From an uncultured Faecalicoccus sp. (GTDB lineage: Bacteria; Bacillota_I; Bacilli_A; Erysipelotrichales; Erysipelotrichaceae), in assembly GCA_902497095.1 (NCBI GenBank), contig CABVDD010000014.1, positions 1-48,990 of the forward strand: a stretch of 48,990 nt of DNA, in the 5' to 3' direction. This document shows positions 1-7,450 of the stretch, in pieces; position 1 is the first letter of the stretch; the number at the start of each line of letters is the position of its first letter. A program made the position numbers and the translations under genes. Under the pieces are notes generated by a model. That model was not told the origin of the DNA. It did not search any database and saw nothing but the letters and a program-made list of their open reading frames with translations.

Positions 1-18
1 CCGGCGGGCTGATTTTAT

Positions 19-528
19 TTACAGTCTATTTAATTTTTCCTTTTCTTTTACAAGTTCTATCGCCTCTTTTCCTGTTATGTGGTCGATTTTCATTTCCAAC
101 ATACAAAGAGGTTTCCACTCGCGGCTTATGGCATCATCACGGTTTGCGGCAGTATCTTCCGGCGCATATTTGATTGCCAGTTTTTCTATCGCTGCTCTTT
201 TTTCGCGATCATCTTCGATTACCCGTATTTTCCCAAAAGCAATTACACTTCTGAAATAAGTCGTGTACTCCTCCGGCACAACTAAATCTTTATCAATCAC
301 ACAAAACGACGCTTTTGCAGTTCTTTGAATAGCGTCTATTTTATGACCGTTTTTTGCGCTGTGAAAATAGATTTTCCCGTCGTCATACACATAACTGATT
401 GGAACGGCGTAGGGATAATCGTTGTCGCCCAAAAGGGCAAGCACACCAGAAGTCCCCTTATGCAGAATATCCGCAACCTTTTGCCTTGATAGTTCCTGTT
501 TTCTACGCCTCATTTCTCGAAATATCAT
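19..528 (-). CDS. Pyridoxamine 5'-phosphate oxidase-like (Nim-type) flavin-binding protein
   Basis: A 169-residue protein of the split-barrel FMN-binding (PNPOx-like) fold. The N-terminal REMRRRKQ segment and the G-x-L-A-L-x-G-D-N-x-Y-P-Y-x-V-P-x-x-Y block, followed by Y-F-H-S-A-x-x-G-H-K, are hallmarks of the group that includes NimA nitroimidazole reductases and related small flavoproteins. Length matches the family (about 150-170). An upstream in-frame GTG at 540 exists, but GGAGG lies inside that extension and 5 nt before ATG 528, so 528 is preferred. A good minus-strand promoter lies at 580-608. It is probably cargo of the element. The substrate cannot be read from sequence, and drug reduction is only a possibility. 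Confidence 0.82.
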   Translation of the reverse strand: MIFREMRRRKQELSRQKVADILHKGTSGVLALLGDNDYPYAVPISYVYDDGKIYFHSAKNGHKIDAIQRTAKASFCVIDKDLVVPEEYTTYFRSVIAFGKIRVIEDDREKRAAIEKLAIKYAPEDTAANRDDAISREWKPLCMLEMKIDHITGKEAIELVKEKEKLNRL

Positions 529-579
529 ATTGACCTCCACAAAAAAAATAAACGCTTATTTTTACTCCTTTTTTTATTT

Positions 580-608
580 AGAATATCACAAATTGCATGG
601 TAAGTCAA
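580..608 (-). promoter_or_regulatory. Sigma-A promoter of the PNPOx-like gene
   Basis: On the minus strand TTGACT (603-608) and TATTCT (580-585) are separated by 17 bp, and TG sits one base before the -10 (extended -10). The start codon is about 50 nt downstream. The segment 609-795 toward the next gene holds no supported gene. A short reading frame there (about 724-780) carries a KTR-like stretch resembling the small cysteine-rich KTR proteins of such elements, but it looks degraded. Confidence 0.6.
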
Positions 609-795
609 TATCATTTTCCGGATTTTCATTTTTATGTAGTGAGGGACAGAGTGCAACAAAAGCCGCCTTTCAGACGGGATATTGAGCGAGGGAAAGTAAA
701 AGGGTTTGGGAAACTCCCAACAAGCCAAAAAGGCAAATGGGTACTCATTTGCTGTGCTTGCTCCCTACTCAAAACAAGGAAAGGACGGGAAAGGA

Positions 796-1053
796 ATGGA
801 GAGGAAACGAAAAACGGAACACAATGATTTACTGCCGAAAAAGGGTAATCCCTTGCATGAAACCGTCTGCTACAAAATCGGCGGGACGGTCTTTGAAATT
901 GAAACTTCCTGCGGCGGCTCCGAACTGCTCTATGACAAAATGAAACGGCTTATAAAATCGGAAACCGTGAAAACGCCTACTGACAAGGAAATGACGGAGC
1001 GTTATAATAGCGATAGCAACCTGTTTGTCGGGCGTTCATTACAGGAGGAATGA
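796..1053 (+). CDS. TnpW-like transposon-encoded protein
   Basis: An 85-residue protein. The core reads Y-K-I-G-G-T-V-F-E-I-E then, about 12 residues on, L-L-Y-D-K-M-K-R-L-I-K, the pattern of the small TnpW family found directly upstream of TnpX-type large serine recombinases. The start at 796 follows GGGAAAGGA. An in-frame start at 706 would add 30 residues that look unlike the family. Its stop (1051-1053) lies 3 nt before the recombinase start, and ACAGGAGGAA at the end of this gene supplies that ribosome-binding site. The function of TnpW is not established; the assignment rests on pattern and position. Confidence 0.6.
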   Translation: MERKRKTEHNDLLPKKGNPLHETVCYKIGGTVFEIETSCGGSELLYDKMKRLIKSETVKTPTDKEMTERYNSDSNLFVGRSLQEE

Positions 1054-1056
1054 ACA

Positions 1057-1179
1057 ATGACAACAACGAAAAATTATCCCGACAGCATCACTGCTTTGTA
1101 TGCGAGGCTTTCCCAAGAGGACGCTTTGGACGGAGAGAGCAACAGCATAGCCAACCACAAAAGCAATTCAGGATATTAG
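1057..1179 (+). pseudogene. Large serine recombinase (TnpX/TndX type), N-terminal stump
   Basis: From ATG 1057 the frame gives 40 residues, beginning MTTTKNYPDSITALYARLSQ and continuing EDALDGESNS-IAN, the catalytic N-terminus of the large resolvase family (A-L-Y-x-R-L-S contains the nucleophilic Ser). Family members have 500-700 residues. This one runs into TAG at 1177 because about 13 codons before the stop the sequence switches to an ABC transporter ATPase gene in another frame. The stump cannot recombine DNA on its own. It marks a deletion or recombination joint. Confidence 0.78.
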
Positions 1180-1204
1180 CTTTTCTGTTCAGGAAGGGGA
1201 ATTT

Positions 1205-1864
1205 GTGGGGATTATGGGGGCATCCGGTTCCGGCAAGACCACTCTGCTCAACTGCATTTCCACTATTGATACGGTCAGCGCAGGGCATATCTATCTGAAT
1301 GGAACCGATGTGACGGAAATCAATGAAAAGCAGATTGCCCGGTTTCGCCGGGAGAACCTTGGATTTGTGTTTCAGGACTTTAACCTGCTGGACACTCTGA
1401 CCATTAGCGAGAATATTGCTTTGGCATTGACAATCAATAGAGTTCCCGCAGGTGAGATTGATGGTAGGGTACGAGAAATAGCCGGAAAGCTGAACATCAC
1501 GGATATTCTTGACAAATATCCCTATCAGGTGTCTGGCGGTCAGAAGCAACGATGTGCTTGCGCCAGGGCAATCATCAATCAACCCAAACTGATTTTGGCA
1601 GATGAACCTACGGGCGCTCTGGACAGCCATTCATCCCAAATGCTACTTTCCGCTATCCAGAGTATCAATGAAACGCTTGGAGCGACAATTTTAATGGTAA
1701 CACACGATGCTTTTTCCGCAAGTTACGCAAACCGTATTCTTTTTTTGCGTGACGGTACTATTTTTACGGAGATTTTCAAAGGCAGCAATTCCCGCAGGAC
1801 TTTCTTTGAAAAAATTCTGGATGTCCTCACCATGACGGGAGGGGGCGTGAGTGATGTATGCTAA
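1205..1864 (+). CDS. BceA-like ABC transporter ATP-binding protein, 5'-truncated
   Basis: This is the ATPase of a MacB/BceA-class exporter of peptide antibiotics, coupled to the permease that follows. Walker A is G-A-S-G-S-G-K-T-T, the signature is V-S-G-G-Q-K-Q-R, Walker B is L-I-L-A-D-E-P-T-G-A-L-D and the switch His is in M-V-T-H-D. Homology begins upstream of the GTG at 1205: the same frame reads TKAIQDISFSVQEGEF from 1157, a normal internal segment of such proteins. About 25-30 N-terminal residues and the native start are therefore missing, replaced by the recombinase stump. GTG 1205 has a weak site (AGGAAGGGG, 1191-1199), so some product is possible, but it would lack the A-loop aromatic. 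The stop overlaps the permease start by 11 nt. Confidence 0.75.
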   Translation: MGIMGASGSGKTTLLNCISTIDTVSAGHIYLNGTDVTEINEKQIARFRRENLGFVFQDFNLLDTLTISENIALALTINRVPAGEIDGRVREIAGKLNITDILDKYPYQVSGGQKQRCACARAIINQPKLILADEPTGALDSHSSQMLLSAIQSINETLGATILMVTHDAFSASYANRILFLRDGTIFTEIFKGSNSRRTFFEKILDVLTMTGGGVSDVC

Positions 1865-3818
1865 ACTTGCATTTCGGAATATTCGCAGGAGCCTTCGGGA
1901 TTATATCATCTACTTTGTGACGCTTACGCTGACTGCGGCATTGATGTATTCTTTCTTGGCACTGGGACTTTCCCCGGACATTCTTGCCATGACAGAAAAT
2001 ATGTCAATGCTTACCACTGGCATTTTGATACTGTCGGCACTAATTGCCTTTATGTCCTCGTTTGTCATTGGATATGCTGTTCGCTTCATGTTGGGCCAAC
2101 GCAAAAAGGAATTTGCTGCCTATGAGCTGATGGGCATGGAAGTGAAAACCGTCCGCAATCTATTTTTGGTGGAAAATGGCATAATTGGCGGGGTAGCTTT
2201 TTTGCTGGGAGCTTTGATCGGAACCGGCTTATCCGGATTGCTAAATCAGGTTATCCAGAATATTTTCGAGGTTCCGCACACTTATCGGGTTTTGTTTTCT
2301 TTCCGCGCATGGGGAATGACACTTTTCTTCTTCATTCTGATGTATGGATTTGGAATGTTTCGCGCAGCAAAGGTTATCCGGCGGCAAAAAGTGATTGATC
2401 TGCTTTACGATAACCAAAAAAACGAGGAAATCGGTTTTCATTCTTTGCTTCGGAGTGTTCTAACTGGCTTACTCTCGATTGCTGTTATGGTTGCAGGTGT
2501 AATTCTGCTGGAAAAAGGACTTCACATCCAGACTAATGAAGCATTGTTGTATTGTGGCGGAGCCTGTCTGCTAATTCTTGTGGCTGTTTATGAGCTACAC
2601 CGAAAGATCCCAGTTTTGCTGTACCTGCTTGCCAAACGAAACCCCCAGCGAAAATATCGAGAGGAAAATCTGTTTTTCTTGGGGCAGATTGGCAGGCGTA
2701 TTCAATCTTCCGGGCGTACAATGGCTGTTGTGGCAATCTTGTTGACGATTTCTCTTACAACGATGTTTATAGGACTGACAATGGGCGCAGGCTATAAGGC
2801 CAATATGGAGGCGTATTATCCCTATGACGCCGGTGTAGCCATTGACGCACCCTTGACCAAGGATAGCATGAATTCTGTCCTCTCCTTTGTGGAGGAACGC
2901 TGCAAGGTGGAGGACAGTGCAACCTATTACTTATATACAGTTCCCGGTAAATCCATCGAAGCCTTGTCTTTGTCTGACTATAATCGCCTGCGAGAGATTT
3001 TAGGGCTTTCATCTGTTTCCATAAGTAATAACGAATTTTTAGTTCACTGTGATACATGGAATTATGTGGATGACATCCAGCAGAGATTGGAACAGCAGTC
3101 TGAAATTACATTGAATGGTCAGACCTTGACCGCAGCGGAAACGCCGATCCTGACTGAGCCAATGGAGCAGTATCAAATGGCAGGAACAAATGGATATGTG
3201 CTTGTCCTGCCGGATAAAGTGGCTTCACAGCTATCCGGGGAGAAAATTCGCCTTGTGATGAAACTGGCGGATGGTGGATACCCGGAACTTAGAAGCGAAC
3301 TAAGACAGTTTTTGAATAGTGGAGAATGGTTGCCAGACATCCAACCCGGACAGGAACTACCGGAGAAAATGACAATGGGGATAACAGTAAAAGCGTGGGG
3401 TGTTGCCAATTCACTGACCGGATTTACAACTCTCTCCTTCTGCGGGCTGTATTTGAGTATTATTTTTATCATTCTTTCCTGCTCGGTTCTGGCTTTTGAA
3501 CAGCTTTCTTCTATAGACAAAAACCGGAAAAATTATGCGGTGATTGATCGGCTGGGCGTATCAAGTCAGAAACAGGTTGCCTTGATACGCAAGGAACTTT
3601 CCACTGTGTTTTTTATCCCCTTGCTATTTCCCATCATACTTACCGTTTTCCTGATTGCAGGAACACAGCTCCTTTTCGGGAAATCGTTTTTGCAGGAAGG
3701 ACTTGTGTTGTTCTATGGCATGGTGACAATTCTGTTATTCTGTGCTATTTACCTGACCTATTTTGGAGCAACAATGTTCCTGTTCAAAAAGGTAATTCTT
3801 CGGCCCAAAATAAGATAG
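1854..3818 (+). CDS. BceB-like FtsX-family ABC transporter permease
   Basis: A 654-residue membrane protein, the usual length for BceB/VraG permeases. The N-terminus (MYAKLAFRNIRRSLRDY) is the standard FtsX-type cytosolic start. Helices are seen near residues 18-36, 53-78, 105-125 and 155-170, then about 200-250, then 285-305. A large extracytoplasmic domain (about 310-510) is followed by three C-terminal helices. ATG 1854 follows GGGAGGGGG with good spacing. The preceding GTG 1851 is less likely. It is coupled to the truncated ATPase upstream. Family role: resistance to or sensing of cell-wall-active peptides. The substrate is unknown, and no histidine kinase gene is adjacent. Confidence 0.85.
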   Translation: MYAKLAFRNIRRSLRDYIIYFVTLTLTAALMYSFLALGLSPDILAMTENMSMLTTGILILSALIAFMSSFVIGYAVRFMLGQRKKEFAAYELMGMEVKTVRNLFLVENGIIGGVAFLLGALIGTGLSGLLNQVIQNIFEVPHTYRVLFSFRAWGMTLFFFILMYGFGMFRAAKVIRRQKVIDLLYDNQKNEEIGFHSLLRSVLTGLLSIAVMVAGVILLEKGLHIQTNEALLYCGGACLLILVAVYELHRKIPVLLYLLAKRNPQRKYREENLFFLGQIGRRIQSSGRTMAVVAILLTISLTTMFIGLTMGAGYKANMEAYYPYDAGVAIDAPLTKDSMNSVLSFVEERCKVEDSATYYLYTVPGKSIEALSLSDYNRLREILGLSSVSISNNEFLVHCDTWNYVDDIQQRLEQQSEITLNGQTLTAAETPILTEPMEQYQMAGTNGYVLVLPDKVASQLSGEKIRLVMKLADGGYPELRSELRQFLNSGEWLPDIQPGQELPEKMTMGITVKAWGVANSLTGFTTLSFCGLYLSIIFIILSCSVLAFEQLSSIDKNRKNYAVIDRLGVSSQKQVALIRKELSTVFFIPLLFPIILTVFLIAGTQLLFGKSFLQEGLVLFYGMVTILLFCAIYLTYFGATMFLFKKVILRPKIR

Positions 3819-3843
3819 AGATTGTTGAAAGGAACGGTATTGT

Positions 3844-4158
3844 ATGAGCTGGGATATTGATGTTAGCGAAAAATTGTATCAACGCCTTGCAAATGAGATT
3901 TTCTTTCGTATTTTACACGGCAAATATAGAACAGGAGATAAAATGCCTTCTTACACCGAGCTGGCAAAAGAAGCTGGAAGTAGCCCGGAAACTGTTAGGA
4001 AAGCATTTCGAGAACTACAACATTATGGCGTGATTGAAAAAATGCGGCGAGGTTATTTTGTAACTGCGGATGAAGCGGTTGTAATGGCTTATCGTCAACA
4101 ATATCTTACAACCATTGAGAAAAAATATCTTGTTGCAAAAGCAAAAGTAGAAATCTGA
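3844..4158 (+). CDS. GntR-family (YtrA subfamily) transcriptional regulator
   Basis: A 104-residue protein with an N-terminal winged helix: L-Y-Q-R-L-A-N-E-I, then G-D-K-M-P-S-Y-T-E-L-A-K-E-A-G, then E-T-V-R-K-A-F-R-E-L (recognition helix) and G-V-I-E-K-M-R-R-G-Y-F-V as the wing. The short tail of about 30 residues fits the YtrA subfamily, which regulates ABC exporters, although most members are 115-130 long. AAAGGAAC precedes ATG by about 8 nt. It lies 25 nt after the permease, so it probably controls that transporter. Confidence 0.85.
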   Translation: MSWDIDVSEKLYQRLANEIFFRILHGKYRTGDKMPSYTELAKEAGSSPETVRKAFRELQHYGVIEKMRRGYFVTADEAVVMAYRQQYLTTIEKKYLVAKAKVEI

Positions 4159-4178
4159 AACAGTATATTGAAGCTATC

Positions 4179-4433
4179 CTGCCCCGCCCGACGGGGAAAG
4201 AAAAAAACCGTTGCGGGGCAGATGGCTTTGTGCGCGCAATTTACATTTTCACCCAGCGGCGGTTTTGAAATACATTTCAAGGCCGCCGTTCTCCATGCCC
4301 TTATGAGGATGACGACCCTGTGCTGAATGTAGCGGCGGCTTTAGGAGGGAGCCGCCGTGAAGCGAGAACAGCTTCGACATAATCCGGCAGAAATTTACCT
4401 GCCAAAAAAAGCCTGTCCCCGGCAGCGGGGACA
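4179..4433 (+). other. Hairpin-rich non-coding leader in the element
   Basis: No convincing gene lies between 4159 and 4615. The DNA instead holds a run of strong inverted repeats: 4179-4187/4213-4221 (9 bp), 4257-4270/4275-4288 (14 bp with two G-T pairs), 4333-4340/4350-4357 (8 bp, loop holding GGAGG) and 4414-4421/4426-4433 (8 bp). A terminator hairpin (4490-4524) and a hairpin over the next gene's ribosome-binding site follow. The arrangement looks like a regulatory leader controlling entry into the sigma-like gene. Which conformations form is not known. Confidence 0.55.
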
Positions 4434-4489
4434 TATACCCAAGAAGATGAACTATACGATGTAAGGCAATATCAAAATACACCAGATAG

Positions 4490-4524
4490 CGTCTGGCTGG
4501 ATTATATCCAGTCAGGCGTTTTTT
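4490..4524 (+). terminator. Intrinsic terminator / attenuator before the sigma-like gene
   Basis: A 13-bp stem (4490-4502 with 4506-4518, two G-T pairs, 3-nt loop) is followed by six T residues (4519-4524). It lies 92 nt upstream of the sigma-like gene and downstream of other hairpins, so it may act as an attenuator rather than a simple gene end. Confidence 0.7.
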
Positions 4525-4568
4525 GTCATATCCTGCGGTTCTCTGTAGGGTGCCGATCTCCACCGCCC

Positions 4569-4609
4569 CCATTTCAATTCACCCGTCAACCCTTGAATTG
4601 AAATGGAGG
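4569..4609 (+). promoter_or_regulatory. Hairpin masking the ribosome-binding site of the sigma-like gene
   Basis: A perfect 13-bp inverted repeat (4569-4581 and 4594-4606, 12-nt loop) ends inside the Shine-Dalgarno sequence GGAGGA (4605-4610). The first two G residues of the site are paired in the stem, which would reduce translation from ATG 4616 unless the hairpin is opened. Confidence 0.55.
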
Positions 4610-4615
4610 ACAAGT

Positions 4616-5119
4616 ATGTTTGATAAGAAAAGCGAATACGCCCTGAACAAATACGATCAGGACAGCATTATATACATAAGCGTTAGCGGCCGCATCCGGC
4701 TCACCCGGGCAGACTTTTCCAGCGAGGAAGAATTTCTGAAATGGAAAGCCTGGTCTGATGCAGACTACCACCAGACAGAAAAGGAAGGCCGGAGCTTCAA
4801 CGATAATCGGGTGGCTCTGGATGATTACCTGGATGTAGTCGGAGCGGTTCAGTCTGCCGAGGATGAATTTTTCTCCGAGCTTCTGAAGGCGGATGTCCAG
4901 GCAGAGGAAAAGGCTTTGCGCGAGAAACGGCTGGCTGCATTGAAAGCCATTCTGAACGCAAAGCAGTATCGCCGGATCTGGCTGTACTATGCTGAAAGGA
5001 AGTCTGTCACCGAGATTGCCAGACTTGAAGGAGTGACGAAAGCCAGCGTCTCCCTCTCACTTGCCAGGGCAATCAAAAAAATTTCAAAAAAGTTTGCGGC
5101 GGGCCTCAAAAATAGCTAA
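4616..5119 (+). CDS. Element-encoded sigma-70-like protein
   Basis: A 167-residue protein. The C-terminal third has a sigma region 4-like helix-turn-helix: A-K-Q-Y-R-R-I-W-L-Y-Y-A-E-R-K-S-V-T-E-I-A-R-L-E-G-V then K-A-S-V-S-L-S-L-A-R-A-I-K-K-I. The N-terminal part (F-S-S-E-E-E-F-L-K-W-K-A-W-S-D) matches the sigma-like regulators near the int end of Tn916/Tn1549-type elements, where they are thought to control transfer or excision genes. ATG 4616 follows GGAGGAC. Upstream in-frame codons are not used, because a terminator and the ribosome-site hairpin lie there. It has no obvious region 2, so it may act as a DNA-binding regulator rather than a complete sigma factor. Confidence 0.75.
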   Translation: MFDKKSEYALNKYDQDSIIYISVSGRIRLTRADFSSEEEFLKWKAWSDADYHQTEKEGRSFNDNRVALDDYLDVVGAVQSAEDEFFSELLKADVQAEEKALREKRLAALKAILNAKQYRRIWLYYAERKSVTEIARLEGVTKASVSLSLARAIKKISKKFAAGLKNS

Positions 5120-5515
5120 CAAACGGCCTTAAAAAATGTGATAGGTGAAGGACACATTTTCCTCACCCTTCACAGAACCATGACAACTGAATATACGGTA
5201 TTGCAGGTACGAAACCCGCGTGATGAGCGACATAAGGTGCGCCGCCAGGACGATAGCTTCAAGGAGGTGATGGGACAAGCTATCCGAGCGATCAACGCAT
5301 ACCTTAGACCCGGACAGGCACTCCGGGCGCGATGACAGCGCGGGGGTTAAAGATACTTTCTCACGACCTCCCACAGACTTGAGGGGGAACCCTGCGGCAC
5401 ACGATTTGAACGATGCTGCGGAGTTATGACAGCCCTGCCAGGGGCGGCCTGCAATATCCCCACCGCTGGGGATGCGTGGCAAATACAGCGGGCTTGAAGT
5501 TACTGAAAAGTCAAG
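5120..5515 (+). other. Intergenic leader upstream of the excisionase
   Basis: Of the 485 nt between the sigma-like gene and xis I see no secure gene. A 51-codon frame from ATG 5180 to 5335 is open but lacks a ribosome-binding site. Small inverted repeats occur (5456-5462/5467-5473, 7 bp, and a GC-rich cluster near 5430-5450). Like the leader before the sigma-like gene, it ends in a terminator and then a good ribosome-binding site. Confidence 0.4.
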
Positions 5516-5581
5516 GCAGCCGCGCCGAAGTACGCCGTATGTTACAACGGCTCCAACCAGATCGGCGCGGCTGCTTTTTTT
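5516..5581 (+). terminator. Attenuator-like terminator before xis
   Basis: A perfect 13-bp GC-rich stem (5516-5528 with 5562-5574) is followed by seven T residues (5575-5581). The 33-nt loop contains a second 5-bp stem (5534-5538 with 5547-5551). It stands 24 nt upstream of the xis start, so reading through it would be needed for expression from any distant promoter. Confidence 0.72.
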
Positions 5582-5604
5582 GTTCTCGAAGGAGGCGAAC
5601 AATT

Positions 5605-5910
5605 ATGACTTCAAATTCGCCTGTTTGTTATGCGAATATTCCGTCCGGGACTTCCGGGCGTACTCATACAGAAAGATACTCCGCTGTTCAGCCTGCGGGC
5701 TTTGGTAAGATCGGCATGACGATTGAAGAAGCTGCCGACTATACCGGCATTGGACGCAACACCCTCCGCCGCCTTGTGGATTGGGGAAAAATCCCGGTCC
5801 TGCGGATTGGGCGTAAGTCCATAGTCCGTGTGGATGTGATTTGCTGTTTCATGCAGATCAACGAGGGCCGCGACCTTCTGGACCGCAATCAGGTCCTTGC
5901 AGTGGATTGA
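5605..5910 (+). CDS. xis: Excisionase (Xis), MerR-like DNA-binding protein
   Basis: A 101-residue protein. Residues ~38-95 form a winged-helix excisionase domain: M-T-I-E-E-A-A-D-Y-T-G-I-G-R-N-T-L-R-R-L-V, then I-P-V-L-R-I-G-R-K-S-I-V-R-V-D. This is the Tn916 Xis / helix_turn_helix 17 pattern, with a ~35-residue Ser/Thr-rich extension in front. Tn916 Xis itself has 67 residues, so the extension is long. ATG 5605 follows AAGGAGGCG with ideal spacing. It lies directly upstream of the integrase and would bias integrase toward excision. Confidence 0.8.
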   Translation: MTSNSPVCYANIPSGTSGRTHTERYSAVQPAGFGKIGMTIEEAADYTGIGRNTLRRLVDWGKIPVLRIGRKSIVRVDVICCFMQINEGRDLLDRNQVLAVD

Positions 5911-5945
5911 ACATAGAAACTTTTGATATTTAGCAAGCGGTATGT

Positions 5946-5981
5946 TTGATAGATTGGCCACCCTTTGCTATAATCAGGGTG
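5946..5981 (+). promoter_or_regulatory. Integrase promoter with a flanking inverted repeat
   Basis: TTGATA (5946-5951), a 17-bp spacer and TATAAT (5969-5974) with TG one base before the -10 form a strong promoter 53 nt before int. The 6-bp arms CACCCT (5959-5964) and AGGGTG (5976-5981) flank the -10, which suggests a repressor site. int can therefore be expressed apart from xis. Confidence 0.65.
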
Positions 5982-6026
5982 ACACATCACTACGGTTCCG
6001 TTTGCCAGCATAGAAAGGAGTTTGCT

Positions 6027-7331
6027 ATGGCAAAAGGATCTGTAAGAAAGAAAGGAAAGAAGTGGTACTATCGCTTTTATGTAGAGGATGCCAGCGGCAA
6101 CCGCGTTCAGAAGGAATTTCCGGGAACGGAAAGCAAGAGTGAAACCGAGTCACTGCTCCGCAAGGCGATGGAGGACTATGAAACCAAGATGTTTCTGGCG
6201 CAGGCCAAGAACATCACTTTGGGAGATATGCTGGATATGTGGGTGGAGGAAGAACTGAAACCCGGTTCATTGAGTGATGGAACGGTGACAGCCTACATCA
6301 ACACTGTTTCCCGCATCAAGAAGCATCCCATTGGAAAACGCAAGCTCAAGACGGTAACTTCCGACCATCTGCAAAGCTATATGGATTTGTTGAGCTTCGG
6401 TGGGACAGACCCTGATGGGAAAACTGTTGAGGCATTGAGTAAAGGATCGCTGGGCCAGTATTCAGCGGTGCTTCAAAACTCTTTCAGATTTGCGGTTTTT
6501 CCCAAGCGGCTGATTACTTTCAATCCGATGCAGTATGTGGTGAAGCGGATTAAAGGTGATGAATATGAGCTGTTCACTGAAGATGGTACAGGCGACCTTC
6601 CTGCTGAAACGCCGACAATCTCCCATGAGCAGTATTTGGCACTGAACGAGCTTCTGAAGAAAAAACACAATCCCGCGTTACTGCCTATTCAGATCGCCTA
6701 TTTCGCCGGGCTTCGTATCGGTGAGGTGTGCGGGCTGACCTGGCAGGACATCGACCTGAAGGAACAATGCCTCACCATTCGCCGGAGTATGCGGTATGAC
6801 TCCGTAAGGAAGAAAACACAGATCGGCCCCACAAAGCGTAAGAAAATCCGTACTGTGGATTTCTGCGACACCCTGGCGGCTATCCTGCGGGAAGCCAAAA
6901 AGGAGCAAATGCTGAACAGCATCAAATATGGACCGCTGTACTCACAAAACTACTACCGCATCGTCAAGGAAAAGAACCGCACCTACTATGAGGTCTATTC
7001 CTTGCCCCGGACAGAGACACCACCAGAAGGTTACACCCAGGTTTCCTTCGTCTGCCTGCGGTCCGATGGAGCTTATGAAGCCCCTGCAACGGTCAGCAGT
7101 GTGTGCCGATACTCCCGAAAGAAGATCGGGGATATGGATGATTTTCACTTCCATCTGTTGAGGCATACATATACGACCAACCTTCTCTCTCACGGGGCAG
7201 CACCCAAGGATGTGCAGGAGCTGCTGGGACATTCTGATGTAAGTACCACGATGAACATTTACGCCCACGCCACCAGAGAGGCCAAGCGAACTTCCGCAAG
7301 GCTACTGGATAAGGTTGTAGGGACGGCCTGA
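6027..7331 (+). CDS. int: Tyrosine recombinase integrase of the element
   Basis: A 434-residue phage/Tn916-type integrase. The N-terminal 60 residues form the three-stranded arm-binding domain (G-S-V-R-K-K-G-K-K-W-Y-Y-R-F-Y). A SAM-like core-binding domain (about 63-165) and the catalytic domain (about 195-425) follow. Catalytic residues are visible: R230 in F-A-G-L-R-I-G-E, H376-x-x-R379, H402 in L-L-G-H-S-D and the nucleophile Y412 in N-I-Y-A-H. ATG 6027 follows AAAGGAG. The gene is intact and next to the right end of the element, so the element may still integrate or excise if both ends survive. Confidence 0.92.
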   Translation: MAKGSVRKKGKKWYYRFYVEDASGNRVQKEFPGTESKSETESLLRKAMEDYETKMFLAQAKNITLGDMLDMWVEEELKPGSLSDGTVTAYINTVSRIKKHPIGKRKLKTVTSDHLQSYMDLLSFGGTDPDGKTVEALSKGSLGQYSAVLQNSFRFAVFPKRLITFNPMQYVVKRIKGDEYELFTEDGTGDLPAETPTISHEQYLALNELLKKKHNPALLPIQIAYFAGLRIGEVCGLTWQDIDLKEQCLTIRRSMRYDSVRKKTQIGPTKRKKIRTVDFCDTLAAILREAKKEQMLNSIKYGPLYSQNYYRIVKEKNRTYYEVYSLPRTETPPEGYTQVSFVCLRSDGAYEAPATVSSVCRYSRKKIGDMDDFHFHLLRHTYTTNLLSHGAAPKDVQELLGHSDVSTTMNIYAHATREAKRTSARLLDKVVGTA

Positions 7332-7337
7332 AAAAAG

Positions 7338-7377
7338 TTTCCCTCATTTCTTCTCGCAAGGGAAAAAATGAGGGAAA
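7338..7377. terminator. Inverted repeat after int, terminator toward the left
   Basis: A perfect 12-bp stem (7338-7349 and 7366-7377) begins just after the int stop. Read on the minus strand the stem is followed by C then six T residues, so it could stop transcription that enters the element from the interrupted Crp/Fnr gene. On the plus strand there is no T tract. Confidence 0.5.
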
Positions 7378-7396
7378 AGGGCCAAACCGAGGTGGC

Positions 7397-7450
7397 GAAA
7401 ACGCTGGAAACACCAGTGTTTTCAAGGGGTATAGAAATTTTAACTGAGAA
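7397..7450. other. Right end (attR region) of the element
   Basis: A near-perfect 11-bp inverted repeat (7397-7407 and 7413-7423, one G-T pair) is followed by AT-rich DNA where element sequence meets the Crp/Fnr gene at about 7445-7452. Terminal inverted repeats with A/T-rich crossover sites are usual for Tn916/Tn1549-like integrases. The exact crossover cannot be fixed without the left end. Confidence 0.5.

Larger units (their letters stand above)
1..7450. mobile_element. Integrative (conjugative/mobilizable) element, right-hand part
   Basis: The stretch is richer in G and C than the rest of the window and has a different codon habit. It holds typical integrative-element genes: a TnpW-like protein, a serine recombinase stump, a sigma-like regulator, an excisionase and a tyrosine integrase, in the order seen at the right end of Tn916/Tn1549-type elements. 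The right boundary is placed near 7445-7452, because the Crp/Fnr reading frame on the minus strand stops resembling its family there and becomes element sequence. The left boundary lies outside the window, so size and conjugation genes cannot be judged. The internal recombinase/ABC junction near 1157-1179 shows that the element is a mosaic with at least one deletion. Confidence 0.8.

Noticed and set aside
597..827. Short gene with a KTR-like stretch upstream of the TnpW-like gene
   Set aside because: Only a fragment resembles cysteine-rich KTR proteins and the zinc-type Cys pattern is broken; it could be a decayed copy.
1088..1630. Minus-strand gene of 180 codons
   Set aside because: It lies wholly antisense to the ABC ATPase with its full set of motifs and shows no family pattern of its own.
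5180..5335. Small 51-codon gene between the sigma-like gene and xis
   Set aside because: No ribosome-binding site, no recognisable family, and it lies in a hairpin-rich leader.
6027..7331. Integrase as a phage gene
   Set aside because: Its neighbours (Xis with an element-type leader, sigma-like protein, TnpW, recombinase stump) fit an integrative element, and no phage structural genes occur.
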